This document shows, piece by piece, positions 22,389 through 32,721 of a stretch of DNA of 64,000 nt (position 1 is the stretch's first letter; each line of letters starts with the position of its first letter). Made by a program: the position numbers and the translations under genes. The stretch is from Endocalyx cinctus. Taxonomy: Eukaryota > Ascomycota > Sordariomycetes > Amphisphaeriales > Apiosporaceae. The notes beneath the pieces are model-generated. The model worked only from the letters and a program-made list of their open reading frames with translations. It did no database searches and was not told where the DNA came from. The stretch spans positions 1,552,019 to 1,616,018 of the forward strand of contig BCKC01000007.1 of NCBI GenBank assembly GCA_001600455.1. The letters are read 5' to 3'.

Positions 22389-23788
22389 TTGCCGTCGGTA
22401 AATTTTGTATATGAAGAGCTTGAATTTTCGTGCTGGAAAGCCCGCTATGGCGGCTATATTCTAGATCACCTGCCCGCAGACTATGAATACAATCGCCATT
22501 ACTCAGCCACCGTGATACAACGACATCATAACAAGCAAAAGACATACGTAACAGGATATCCTGAAGTGATTCCAAACTTATGTCGAATGACGACACCTGA
22601 ATATAACAGAGAGGTAAATAATCATGCTATGGAGGATTCCAGGCTCTCACGAGAAGAAATCGCCAATCAGTTGTATAAAGTCTCGACGCAAGTCCTTGCC
22701 TTCGTTTATTGCGACATTGCAGAACATAACGTGGAGCTTCTCAGCCTGGACAATTCGCTGGTGTATGTATGCATAGGCGTCTTCGGGATCTAATCTTCTC
22801 TCTCTCTCTCTCTCTTTGAGGGTACGCAAATAGCTGTCGCTCAGTGTCAGAAAGTAGGTCTATTTTTCTAAGTCTAGCCACTAGGATTCCGCTCCAGCTT
22901 GTAACTATCGTAGCATCCTATCCAGAAATTATGATTAAGGGACATTATGTTATCGCAAAAGCCTCAGGATTGTGTAATCTAACTCCCTTTCCAAGACTTT
23001 TCATCACTGCCGAGGTTGGATGGGCCATTAGCTGCGATCAGTCACCAGAACTAAGTCACTTCACGGCGTGTATGTATCGTCTCGAAGAAGACGTGGCATA
23101 TGTGTCTTCTCATCCTTTCGGGGATTTTTTGAGGCCCCTGGCCGTGAGCAAACCACAAAAACAAATAAACAATGATGCCAACGTTGTGACCGATGGCGGT
23201 TTTAAGTTAATCTCAAAACTACTGCGTTGGTTCCGCAAAGCTACGGTGATGGCAAGAAAGCTGGCACGACATCTTCATCTCAGCCTTGACTGGCCCAAGC
23301 ACACAATCTTCGTCGATGTTACTATATTCGATTTGGCTTTACTTCATTCTAAATGTGTGGATTGCAACTAGCTTCGTTTTCAAAAGGCCGCGAAAAGGCC
23401 GCGTTCCAGTCTTCTTCGTTAGAAACCATACCAGTTCCCAACTCCACTACTTGGCTTCTCCCCGTGGAGAACAGTATAGACAGGCAGATTCTCTTCCATC
23501 TGGCCGTGTCAATTACTTTAATCTACGGAGGACCGGGGTTCTTCGGTTACGAAGACAATTCATTCGAGAAAACAGGGGCACTGGTGTTCAATACTCTGGT
23601 CTGGATGCAGATACTAATCTTTATTTCTCAGTATGAATGCTCATGCCGTCACCGCTCAGTTTCTAGTCACTCTCTTTGGCGGTCAGATTTTTCTTCTGGA
23701 AAGTATTGGCTTGAAAAAACGGCCTATTTCCGTACTTGCTGGGATTGTAGCTATTGTGTTAGGCGTGATCATATGCTGGCTACCATAG
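22389..23788 (+). pseudogene. Decayed P-type ATPase (type II, Ca2+-ATPase-like) remnant
   Basis: Three separate plus-strand frames, in the right order, resemble successive parts of a P-type cation ATPase. The first (22389-22793) has an N-domain-like YVTGYPEVIPNLC followed by VLAFVYCDIAE. The second (22844-23371) has PEIMIKGHYVIAKASGL, where functional pumps have a TGD signature, then NDANVVTDGGFKLISKLL. The third (23353 on) has the C-terminal transmembrane region with NSIDRQILFHLAVSITLIYG and GALVFNTLVWMQI. Another frame then gives LFGGQIFLLESIGL and a final hydrophobic helix ending ICWLP at 23788. The phosphorylation motif DKTGTLT and the GDGxND hinge are not found. With frame changes and missing catalytic motifs it is probably a pseudogene. 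Which ion the ancestor moved is unknown. Confidence 0.55.
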
Positions 23789-24073
23789 TCGTAACGATCC
23801 ATCAGGTCTTGTCCCAACCGCACTTGGACAATGAAAGATATAAGACATAAGACATCTACCAAAATCAGTTGGTGTTAGGGATACTAATTCGATCGACTTG
23901 AATTGATAAATGGCGTTCTGGAGAAGTGGAAGAATGTTAGGAATTCATTTAAAGCTATCAGTTTAATAAAATTTAATCAATTACAAACCCTGACTGAATG
24001 TTCAAAATAAGAAGAAGAGAAAAAAAAAGATATAGAAAAAGGGAATTTTGGCATGACACCAAAAAAAAATATC

Positions 24074-24163
24074 CTCCCCGAGAAAGGCTCGAACTTTCAA
24101 CCTCCTGATTAATAAATCATATTTATAACAGTCAGACGCGCTAGCCAATTGCGCCATCGGGGA
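24074..24163 (-). tRNA. tRNA-Asn (GTT) with a 16-nt intron
   Basis: The minus strand folds into a standard cloverleaf. The acceptor stem is TCCCCGA/TCGGGGA, the D-stem GCGC/GCGC, the anticodon stem TCTGA/TCAGG, and the T-arm GAAAG-TTCGAGC-CTTTC, with a G discriminator. The loop CTGTTA-A carries anticodon GTT after removal of a 16-nt intron at 24110-24125, placed after position 37 as in other eukaryotic tRNA introns. A T9 run immediately downstream (24061-24069 on the opposite strand) is a good RNA polymerase III terminator. Confidence 0.95.
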
Positions 24164-25682
24164 TGATGTTTGATTGTTAGACGTCATACCTTTATTAAAA
24201 AATATGACTATTACATTTGTGATGCGCTGTAAAAAAGAGGCTACCCCACTACCCCTCTTGCCCTTCTATTAATAAGCTAATAATTCAGTGATTCTTACAG
24301 CGTATTCCTCCATCATACACTGCCACTCCTGCCAATAAAAAGGTACCTAATAACTACCACAGTGAATGGTAGCTCTAACCACGCCTGCGAAATCATCGCC
24401 CACGTCATGAGTACAAGGCTCTTCAACTACAACTTCTCTACCCGATAGCACATTTACGCGTCGATCAAGCTTTAAGTCTTCTAGATTACCACGCTTGCCT
24501 GTGGAAGGCCGATAGTGTATTTATAAGCTTTACACATGAAAGGTGCCAGCGGTGACATTCATCACGTCATATCTTGTATAACTGCCTTCACCATACCGAC
24601 CGAAACACGTGCGACTATCAAGACATTACCGAAGCCTCTGATTTTGAGGGAGCTGCATTTGTGGCACTAAGTGCTAGCATGGTTGTCACGGTGACCTTCG
24701 TAGGACCAAGACGAAAATTGGCATAGTCACCGATGATATATATGTAGCAGGCAGAACGCATACCCTGTTAGATATTGTACAGATCCGTACATACAACAAT
24801 AAAAACCCTGACTACGACAAATATATTCTCCATGCGGTGCACGATTACCTCTTCATGGTCGATATTTATCTCCAAGAGTTCCTTGTCATAAGCTTGTCAA
24901 GTCTCCTCGTCCTAACATTCGTGGTTCCTACAATCCTGTCAATTCAGCCTATCAAGTTGATTAAAAATTGTCACCTACAATCTTTCCGATCCAGCCTCTC
25001 GTTATGGCACATATCCTATGCTAACTCGCGGAAAGTAAGACCCAGTGGTATGATTATCTGCTACAATATATTTTCTCTCAGAAATTGTTGATCCACCACC
25101 TCTAACAGCAAGTGTTTGCGAGTGAGCGCAAGGCAATATCAGTCTAGGCCTTCATTCTTAATTTCAGTGTAACTGAAGCTCGCACATCTTCAATTTTAAG
25201 CCGTTGACAGGTCAATATGATACCCCTGGGAGAATGTGCAAGTGTAAGCTTCTAGTTGGGCACTGATGCTTCACCGTAAGGGTTGACTCGATTATTGCTG
25301 ATTGATGCTGTGTCTGCAATTTGCTACGCACACCTGATCTGATAAGGCTGTGTGATTAAATCTTATCGTCTACTACCCACAAATAACATAGAGTAGTGCT
25401 GTTAATGACAACCCAGGATTTTCTCACGTGGACCTTTAATATGCCTGGACACCAGCAGTTATGAGGAGGGGCAGGAGCAGGATGCCTAGTAATGAGAGTC
25501 CTACTATTCCCTCGAATGAACTCGCTCTTTGTCAAGACCGATTCCCTTCACTAGGGGATGCGATGATCACCCCAACCGTCAGAAGCGTAGCGACATCCTC
25601 CTAAAAAAAATTATATTGAAAAAAAAGAAAGAAGAAGGATAATAATATATTATAGAAATAACTACAAAAATATCAAAAAGAA
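24164..25682. other. Spacer between the two tRNA genes, with an unexplained open frame
   Basis: No supportable gene. A 137-codon open frame on the plus strand (24678-25091) lacks an early ATG and is described separately as a finding. The rest is AT-rich. Confidence 0.4.
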
Positions 25683-25756
25683 CTCCTCGGGAAAGGCTCG
25701 AACTTTCAACCTCCTGATTAACAGTCAGACGCGCTAGCCAATTGCGCCACCGAGGA
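25683..25756 (-). tRNA. tRNA-Asn (GTT), intronless
   Basis: A 74-nt cloverleaf on the minus strand has acceptor stem TCCTCGG/CCGAGGA, anticodon loop CTGTTAA (GTT) and G discriminator. From the D-arm through the T-arm it is identical to the spliced form of the tRNA at 24074-24163. Two acceptor-stem pairs differ and both are compensated. A T5 run just downstream can serve as the Pol III terminator. Confidence 0.95.
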
Positions 25757-26924
25757 TGCTCATTGATGATTTTTGCTTCTTATTCTTATTCATACCACTT
25801 ACGTCAAATTCTGCTACATATATCCGAGTTTCTGCCGGGCGATCCCTATATGAGTCAGCAAAGGGTCTTGCTGGGCAGGAAGCCAGGGAGCGTTCAACGC
25901 ATCATTGTTTTCTTCCGTGCGCATGCAGGCTACAAATGAACTCTTCATGCGATTCCTCGCGCGCCTTTTTTCCCTAAACACGTAGCATAGCTGGCTATAC
26001 GCGCAGTTAATGAAAACAACATTCTCTTAGTAGCTCACCAAAATTACAGGGGTTTATATCGATGCTTGACTTAGGCGATTACTCTGTGCAAGACGGTTCG
26101 TAACCTAACCGTTGCAACGGCATGGCTTCCCGTCAATTTATATACGAGTTGGGCCGTTTACCCTGAACGTTCATGGATATCTAAATCTTTAATCACCTGC
26201 CAGCCTGCCTAACTACGGCAAGCCGATCCTGAGCAGAGGTAACTGTTCCGCTAAACCTGATTTGTCGCGTTTCAAACAGAAAAAAAAAAGTGATAGTGTA
26301 AATAAAAAAAATAAATAAATAAACAGAACCCCTATCACCCATGACGAGCACAAAGTTAAGGAAAAGAAAAAAAAGGGGGACTCGGGAGGAACAAGGGAGA
26401 TTATGTACGCTACCTACCAGAACGGAAAAGAAAATTGGGGGGTTCCGTTCGTGCAGGTCACTCTTGATTAGGACCACATAGGGTGTTACGGAAGTAACAG
26501 CAGCCCAATTCGGTCGTCGTATTTGTACCGACAAATAATTTTAATACGAAATGATTCGAGAAGAGAGAGAGAAAGAAATCTACAATACCTCTTAAAGCCA
26601 CATATGTATGCAAGTTATATGTTTTGCATTTGATCGATGTTTGACGGATGAAAACACCATTTGAAATGCATTTTCTTCCTCTTTTTTTTCTAGTAGCCTC
26701 ACATTCGTACCATCTCAAAAATGTGCCAGTGCCATCCATACATATGGATCATACATACAAGTATAAGAAAAAGAAAGGACGTGCAAAATAATAAGGATCT
26801 TTAGGGTCCACAACATATTTGACATCGATGTAGGGGTAATGTAGTATCCATAGACATATGTCAAATGTCGCAATAATAATAACAAGTACCGAATAGGAAT
26901 TTATAGCTAGTAGGGGTATATCAT

Positions 26925-26951
26925 ATATCAGTCATATCAGTCGTATCAGTC
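26925..26951. repeat. Short tandem repeat, 3 x 9 bp
   Basis: The unit (A/G)TATCAGTC occurs three times in a row. Confidence 0.85.
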
Positions 26952-27621
26952 ATAATGTATTAACATCCACTTTCCCTCCCTCTAATTGCCCAGCAACCAA
27001 ATTGACCCGGCTACAGGTATTGTTAATTGGTAGAAAGGTAGATCAGGAGCTCCATGTTTATTATGCGAAAGGATCACTGAAGAAGTTTGAAATAAACAAT
27101 TGTTATGATATTGTTTTCAAGATAAGCCACCTAGCTAACAAATATGAGGTAACTTACAAAGAACCTTTGGAAAGACGAAAGTAAATAAATCTATGAATAC
27201 ATAGCTATAATAAAGAATCGGAAACGTGCCTTGGGACTTAAAATACGTAGTATACTTTGTATATACTTGTATTTACTTGTAATACAAGAGGTAGCCAGGT
27301 ACCGTACTTGAAAAAAAAGGTTTTACATTTGAAACAAGAAGACACAGTACATTGAAATACTATGTATGCAGTGATCGGTCTTTGATCTTTCATTGAATTT
27401 AGTGTTCATCCCCCACTAAAAAGAAGATCATTCAACCACTATAAATGCTAATCAGCTGGGCAGCAACGCTAATGATAATCGCCTCTAAATTCACTAACGG
27501 TTCACCTGCTACGGTCACTGCTAATATCAACCAGTCAATTAACCAGTCCTACCTAGCAGCTTAGCACTGTAAATGTGGAACTTACCCCCCCTTTTTTGGT
27601 ACCTGTCACCAGTTAAATACC

Positions 27622-27649
27622 CAGTCTGCCAGTCTGCCAGTCTGCCAGT
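27622..27649. repeat. Short tandem repeat, 3.5 x 8 bp
   Basis: The unit CAGTCTGC is repeated three times followed by a partial copy. Confidence 0.9.
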
Positions 27650-28548
27650 ATCTTTTTTAGCTAATAACAGGGACCTAAACCTCGCTGTTCCTCGAGTCTT
27701 TTACCCTTAAAAAAAAAAGAAGAAGAAGAGTACCACTTAAATGTTAGAACGGTACTTTTAATCTAAGATAAAATACTTATATTAATCTGGGGAAACAAAT
27801 CTACGAACAGGTATCTTTTCTAGATTCCCTGTGTACTTATTACTCTATCAATTACGGAGTAAGTTTAATGAAAAACATCAACCGTCAATCAACCCTTTTC
27901 TACCATTCAACCAACATCTTCCACACACCTCTTCGACATCAATCAATCTACGCCTTGGTAAGATACTTACTTACACACAACTATAGATCGGGAAGATTTC
28001 TAGTTCTAAGTCGAAGTCAACCCTTTTGACCGACCTAGTCTAGTTTGGCTTATCTTCGTCGTTTTTTTTCAACTTAATCGTGTCGCGTCTCCCCCGGAAT
28101 GCGGTAACGGGTTTCATGCCCTCAGCTCCTTAACTGGACTGAGATTGATCGTGAGTCTTTAGGATTGGTTATCGTCATCATAATAACCCGGTTCCTTTCT
28201 TCGGAGAGGATAAACTCCCAACTGTCAATTCACCTTTTCTATCGACATTCACCTTACCTCACCTCAAGTCGTTCCCTATGAGTAGGGAGAATAGATTTCC
28301 TGCTGGCCCGATACCAGCTGCACAGTCGCCTACGAGATCGTGCGTATTTCTTTGACTGCTTATTTATACATTATTAAATTGAAAAAAAAGAGAAAAGAAA
28401 AAGAAAAAAAAGATTCGCAATTATCCCTTACAAAATTCTAGTCTGCGTACGTTTCCTAACCTAGTTCCCTTATTCTAGGTCTAAAGACAACGTCAATCCG
28501 ATAAACAACAATAATTTATCTAACGCTCATTCGATTCATCCTCACCCA

Positions 28549-31500
28549 ATGCTCCACGCATCTTCGTCTAATAACCATTCCCTTTTTTCTTTCGGTCGGA
28601 ATGGCAACTCGAGTAATATAGGGGAAACTACCACCAATAACAACTCTTTCGAATTTCTCCCCTCTGTCAGTTTCGATGATCTGCAAAGTAGCCTCGAATC
28701 CGCGTCCGAAGAGTTTAAACTTGCCCAGTTTCCCTTACCCAGCGGACAAGGAAACATCTTAGATAACTCTAATTCCTCTCTTTCCGGAACTATGGCTGGT
28801 TCGCAGTCGAAGAACACGTATCATGGAGGACCGTCGCGCACCGCAGCTCAGCCGAATCCGACATCTAATACCACCACTACGAGGCCTACAAGGTCTGGTT
28901 CGATATTAAGAAGGCCTAGTACATCGGGAAGACATGTTAGCAATGGCTCGACCGTGTCCATATCTTCGAGTGTCACGGATCCCCCCACTGCTCCTGCTGC
29001 GATGAGAAATCGACGCCAAAGTCATTATCCCCCGGTCTCTAATACCACCGTCGTGAAGCCTCCGAGGAAATCGATTGGCCCGGGAGTCATCGATGCCGAT
29101 TATGGGACTCGTGCGCAGCAGAAGCGCCGGCCTAGTCTGATTTCAGGCATGATTGGAAGGGAGAATGAACTTAATACGACTCGTTCGTCACTGGATATTG
29201 GCGGTAACCAGGCTGGTGATGACACGAGCAGTCTAACTCCGACGCGAGCTACCAAGACTCGTTCTGTACAGCCTCCTCCGAGACTCTCTACGAATCTTAC
29301 TGCCAACACCGCTAGTAATAATAATGGTAACAATTCTGCGTCCCAACAGTCCCGGTTATCAACTGCGTTTCCCAGGTCACCTCGGGGAGGAGGCGGCGCG
29401 AAAGGATCTGGATCTACACCCAACTCGGGGAGACGAATGTCAGTCATGCCAGGTGGGCATATGTCCGGTCTTGGTGCAAGAACGATCTCTCCGACGGATG
29501 CCCAACGGATGAAACGCATGTCCACGCACCCCACCAGTAGCATAGCTCAAGTTACTAACGCACCCCCGCCGCCTCTTCTTGATAGCCGTGCTCATTCTCG
29601 GTCACCTTCTATGATTCCACGGAAGACTTCTACACCTTCGTCTCTGAGGACGACTCCAGAGGTTAGCAATCGAAAATCCTATAGTTCCGGATTATCTATT
29701 GCATCTACGACTAGTTTCAATACACAAAGGACGTCGACGGGCTCCATACAGCGCCTCTCGCAGGGCGGTCCCAGCACACGTCTCCCGGCCCCCAAGGGTT
29801 TGAACATCCATAATCCTCCTCCGGCAGAGTCTGAAGAAGATGTCCCGCCTGTTCCTGCAATCCCCAAGGCGTACGAATCACCAAAAGATACACCGTCCGA
29901 ATTGTCCTTTGTCGATAAACTACGACCTAAGCATTCTATAGATGCTAGTAGTATAACTAGTACCTCTACAGGCACGTTATCGAACGCGCCATCAATCGAA
30001 CCAACAAAAAAGGTGCAACCCAAGATAAATCCTCGAAAACCCGCTCCAAGGAAATCAGTCAACGGCGTTTCTTCCGATTTTGAGCAAAAGCCCGTGAACA
30101 ATGCGTCCAAGAAGCATCTGCAGCCTTTGAGGTTGCCACCACTCAATTTAGGCCCACTGAGCACTCCGACAACACAGAAAATTGCGGCCTTGCAGGATCA
30201 GGGCTCCGAAAAAAGCAGTAGACATAGTTCTACACCATCCCGAGCCGCTGCCAAGACCCCGACGACCCCGATGACAGCCTCCAAAAGCTCATTTTTCTCT
30301 CGTAACCGAGCGAACAAGGAAACGATTAAACACCTTCGGAGCAGCAGCTCCGTCCTACACAGTCGGACGCAGAGCCCCGAAGATCATGGCACTGCTAGCT
30401 CATCAGAGTCACCGCTCGGAAGCAAGACGCCATCCCGCAAACCCGCCATCTCCCCGTTTCTCTCTTCCTCTGTTCCTAAAGGCGATGACGGTTTCGAAGC
30501 CCGCCTCACAAAATCGAAGACACACGGAAATGACAATCGGACTGTTGCGGTTGACGTGACTTTTGATAAACGGGTGCAACGAAAGCCCACAGGTCCTAGA
30601 GCTCAACAGAAGACGGCGAACACCGGCAACAAGTCGCCACCAGCTCAAACGACTCCTGATGAACCACAGACACCGTCTTCGATGAGTTCTATTAGAAGGA
30701 AACTCAGCCTCTCTTGGAAACGAAGCGGGTCGAAGGGCAGCAATCATTTTGTAGCTGGGTCTGTCGACAAGCCATCAGATAGGCAAATACGGCAAGAGAG
30801 TATGCCTCCGCCGCGCATACCGGTCTCGGCAACCATGAATCTGAACTCGATGAAGGCTCCTAGCCCGAGCCACACGACAAAACCTTTAGTCGCAGCATCT
30901 TATCTAGATTCGAGGAGGCGTAAGAGTTCGGCGTCAAGCTTAAATGCGGTAGTTGCCCAGGAAAGGAACCGAGGTGATAACTGGGCCGCATCGAAGAGAG
31001 ACGCTGGCAACTCCTCACTTATTGAATCATCGACAACAACACAACTTCGTACCTCTTCCATGCAGAAAATCATCCGACCTAGACCGTCGGTTGCTTCGAT
31101 AAAACCGAACGAACCGTATGTTGCCGATTTGGACAAGGACGACTTCGTTGCGGAGGATGAGATGAAGAAGTTGGCGTCGAGGAGGAAGGAGACGGAGATT
31201 GCGGCGCGAACCCTGGACGCTCTCCGCATGAGAGCAACACCTAAGGAACGTGTGGGTCCTTATGAAGCCCTCAAGATTGCGAAACTTAATATATACGAGC
31301 GCGGCGAAATTATCGATTACAACGATGTCTACTTTTGTGGAACCCAAAATGCAGCCAAGGTAGTCGGCGACCTGAATACCGGCCACCCCAACTTTGGATA
31401 CGACGATGAACGCGGAGATTATACTATCGTCACTGGAGATCATCTATCTTATCGATATGAGATTGTTGACGTACTCGGCAAGGGAAGCTTCGGACAAGTG

Positions 31501-32721
31501 GTGAGATGTATCGACCATAAGACCGGGGTTCTTGTTGCCGTGAAGATTATCCGCAATAAGAAAAGGTTCCACCAACAGGCCTTGGTAGAGGTCAACATAT
31601 TGCAAAAGCTTCGGGAATGGGACCCTAAGAACAAGCACAGTATGGTGAACTTCACCCATAGCTTTTATTTCCGAGGACATCTGTGCATATCGACCGAACT
31701 TCTGGACATGAATTTATACGAGTTTATCAAGTCTAACTCCTTCCGCGGTTTCTCACTGAAGCTCATCCGACGCTTCACGAAGCAGATGCTTAGCTCTCTG
31801 AACCTGCTCAAACAGAAGAAGGTTATTCACTGCGATCTCAAGCCGGAAAACATTCTTCTTCGACACCCGATGCACTCTGAGATCAAGGTGATCGATTTCG
31901 GCTCTAGTTGCTTTGAGAACGAAAAGGTTTATACATACATCCAATCACGGTTCTACCGATCGCCCGAGGTTATTCTGGGAATGACATACGGGCTACCCAT
32001 TGACATGTGGAGCGTAGGCTGCATTCTTGCCGAATTATATACCGGTGTGCCCATCTTCCCCGGAGAAAATGAGCAAGAGCAGCTGGCTTGTATCATGGAA
32101 GTATTTGGTCCTCCGGAGAAGCATCTGATCGAGAAGAGTACGAGGAAGAAGCTCTTTTTCGACTCTATGGGCAAACCTCGCTTAACAGTTTCATCCAAGG
32201 GTCGGAGGCGACGACCGTCTTCCAAGACGCTGCAGCAAGCTCTCAAGTGCGACGACGAGCCGTTCCTCGACTTCGTCAGTCGTTGTTTGAGATGGGATCC
32301 CGATCGCCGAATGAAGCCTGAGGAGGCTATCCGCCACGAGTTCATCACAGGTCAGAAGACATCAGTACCCGTCGCTCGAACCCGAGACGTCTCTCCCGTC
32401 AAAAGACACAACACAGTTTCTGCGCCGAGGCCACTTCCCGAACCGCCTGCTGCTGCTAAAGGCGGTCCTGTATTCCGCGGAAGGGACGTATCCAATGCCA
32501 GCCCCAACAAAGTCGGCCAAACAACGAGACGAGCATCTGGCATCACTGGTCCTGTTGCCGCCGGAGGCACTAAACGCACTAGCACGGGCAATGGATCCAT
32601 CTCGATAGGCAGTGCAAATAATGGCGGCAGTGGTCTTCCTCGCGTTGCCGGTCGAACTGCTAGTGGCAAACAAGATTTAGCTTCTGCGGGTGCGAATGTC
32701 GCTATGAGCCGGAGAGCTTAG
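28549..32721 (+). CDS. pom1: DYRK-family protein kinase, Pom1-like
   Basis: An uninterrupted 1390-residue frame. Residues 1 to about 880 are Ser/Thr/Pro/Arg-rich and probably disordered. They hold many basic RRxS-type sites, as expected of a regulatory region that binds cortex and is phosphorylated. A DYRK-homology box (GDYTIVTGDHLSYRYEIVD) precedes the kinase domain at about residues 970-1267. The Gly-rich loop is GKGSFGQV, the ATP-binding Lys is Lys999, the catalytic loop is HCDLKPEN with Asp1096, and DFG starts at Asp1116. The activation loop has the DYRK signature YTYIQSRFYRSPE, whose second Tyr (1130) is autophosphorylated in this family. In fission yeast Pom1 forms cell-end gradients that control growth polarity and entry into mitosis. 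The Yak1 and Ppk classes are alternatives, but the DH-box plus YTY loop favours Pom1/DYRK2. A short basic tail follows the kinase domain. Confidence 0.93.
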   Translation: MLHASSSNNHSLFSFGRNGNSSNIGETTTNNNSFEFLPSVSFDDLQSSLESASEEFKLAQFPLPSGQGNILDNSNSSLSGTMAGSQSKNTYHGGPSRTAAQPNPTSNTTTTRPTRSGSILRRPSTSGRHVSNGSTVSISSSVTDPPTAPAAMRNRRQSHYPPVSNTTVVKPPRKSIGPGVIDADYGTRAQQKRRPSLISGMIGRENELNTTRSSLDIGGNQAGDDTSSLTPTRATKTRSVQPPPRLSTNLTANTASNNNGNNSASQQSRLSTAFPRSPRGGGGAKGSGSTPNSGRRMSVMPGGHMSGLGARTISPTDAQRMKRMSTHPTSSIAQVTNAPPPPLLDSRAHSRSPSMIPRKTSTPSSLRTTPEVSNRKSYSSGLSIASTTSFNTQRTSTGSIQRLSQGGPSTRLPAPKGLNIHNPPPAESEEDVPPVPAIPKAYESPKDTPSELSFVDKLRPKHSIDASSITSTSTGTLSNAPSIEPTKKVQPKINPRKPAPRKSVNGVSSDFEQKPVNNASKKHLQPLRLPPLNLGPLSTPTTQKIAALQDQGSEKSSRHSSTPSRAAAKTPTTPMTASKSSFFSRNRANKETIKHLRSSSSVLHSRTQSPEDHGTASSSESPLGSKTPSRKPAISPFLSSSVPKGDDGFEARLTKSKTHGNDNRTVAVDVTFDKRVQRKPTGPRAQQKTANTGNKSPPAQTTPDEPQTPSSMSSIRRKLSLSWKRSGSKGSNHFVAGSVDKPSDRQIRQESMPPPRIPVSATMNLNSMKAPSPSHTTKPLVAASYLDSRRRKSSASSLNAVVAQERNRGDNWAASKRDAGNSSLIESSTTTQLRTSSMQKIIRPRPSVASIKPNEPYVADLDKDDFVAEDEMKKLASRRKETEIAARTLDALRMRATPKERVGPYEALKIAKLNIYERGEIIDYNDVYFCGTQNAAKVVGDLNTGHPNFGYDDERGDYTIVTGDHLSYRYEIVDVLGKGSFGQVVRCIDHKTGVLVAVKIIRNKKRFHQQALVEVNILQKLREWDPKNKHSMVNFTHSFYFRGHLCISTELLDMNLYEFIKSNSFRGFSLKLIRRFTKQMLSSLNLLKQKKVIHCDLKPENILLRHPMHSEIKVIDFGSSCFENEKVYTYIQSRFYRSPEVILGMTYGLPIDMWSVGCILAELYTGVPIFPGENEQEQLACIMEVFGPPEKHLIEKSTRKKLFFDSMGKPRLTVSSKGRRRRPSSKTLQQALKCDDEPFLDFVSRCLRWDPDRRMKPEEAIRHEFITGQKTSVPVARTRDVSPVKRHNTVSAPRPLPEPPAAAKGGPVFRGRDVSNASPNKVGQTTRRASGITGPVAAGGTKRTSTGNGSISIGSANNGGSGLPRVAGRTASGKQDLASAGANVAMSRRA

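Larger units (their letters stand above)
25757..28548. other. Long intergenic region upstream of the DYRK kinase
   Basis: About 2.8 kb, AT-rich with A-tracts. No supportable gene. It contains two short tandem repeats (26925-26951 and 27622-27649). The last few hundred bases probably form a long 5' leader, and GT...TTCTAG around 28341-28478 could be a 5'UTR intron. Confidence 0.45.

Noticed and set aside
18498..23788. Secondary-metabolite cluster built on the P450, carrier and ATPase
   Set aside because: No PKS, NRPS, terpene cyclase, transcription factor or other tailoring gene is adjacent; the methyltransferase is 20 kb away and broken.
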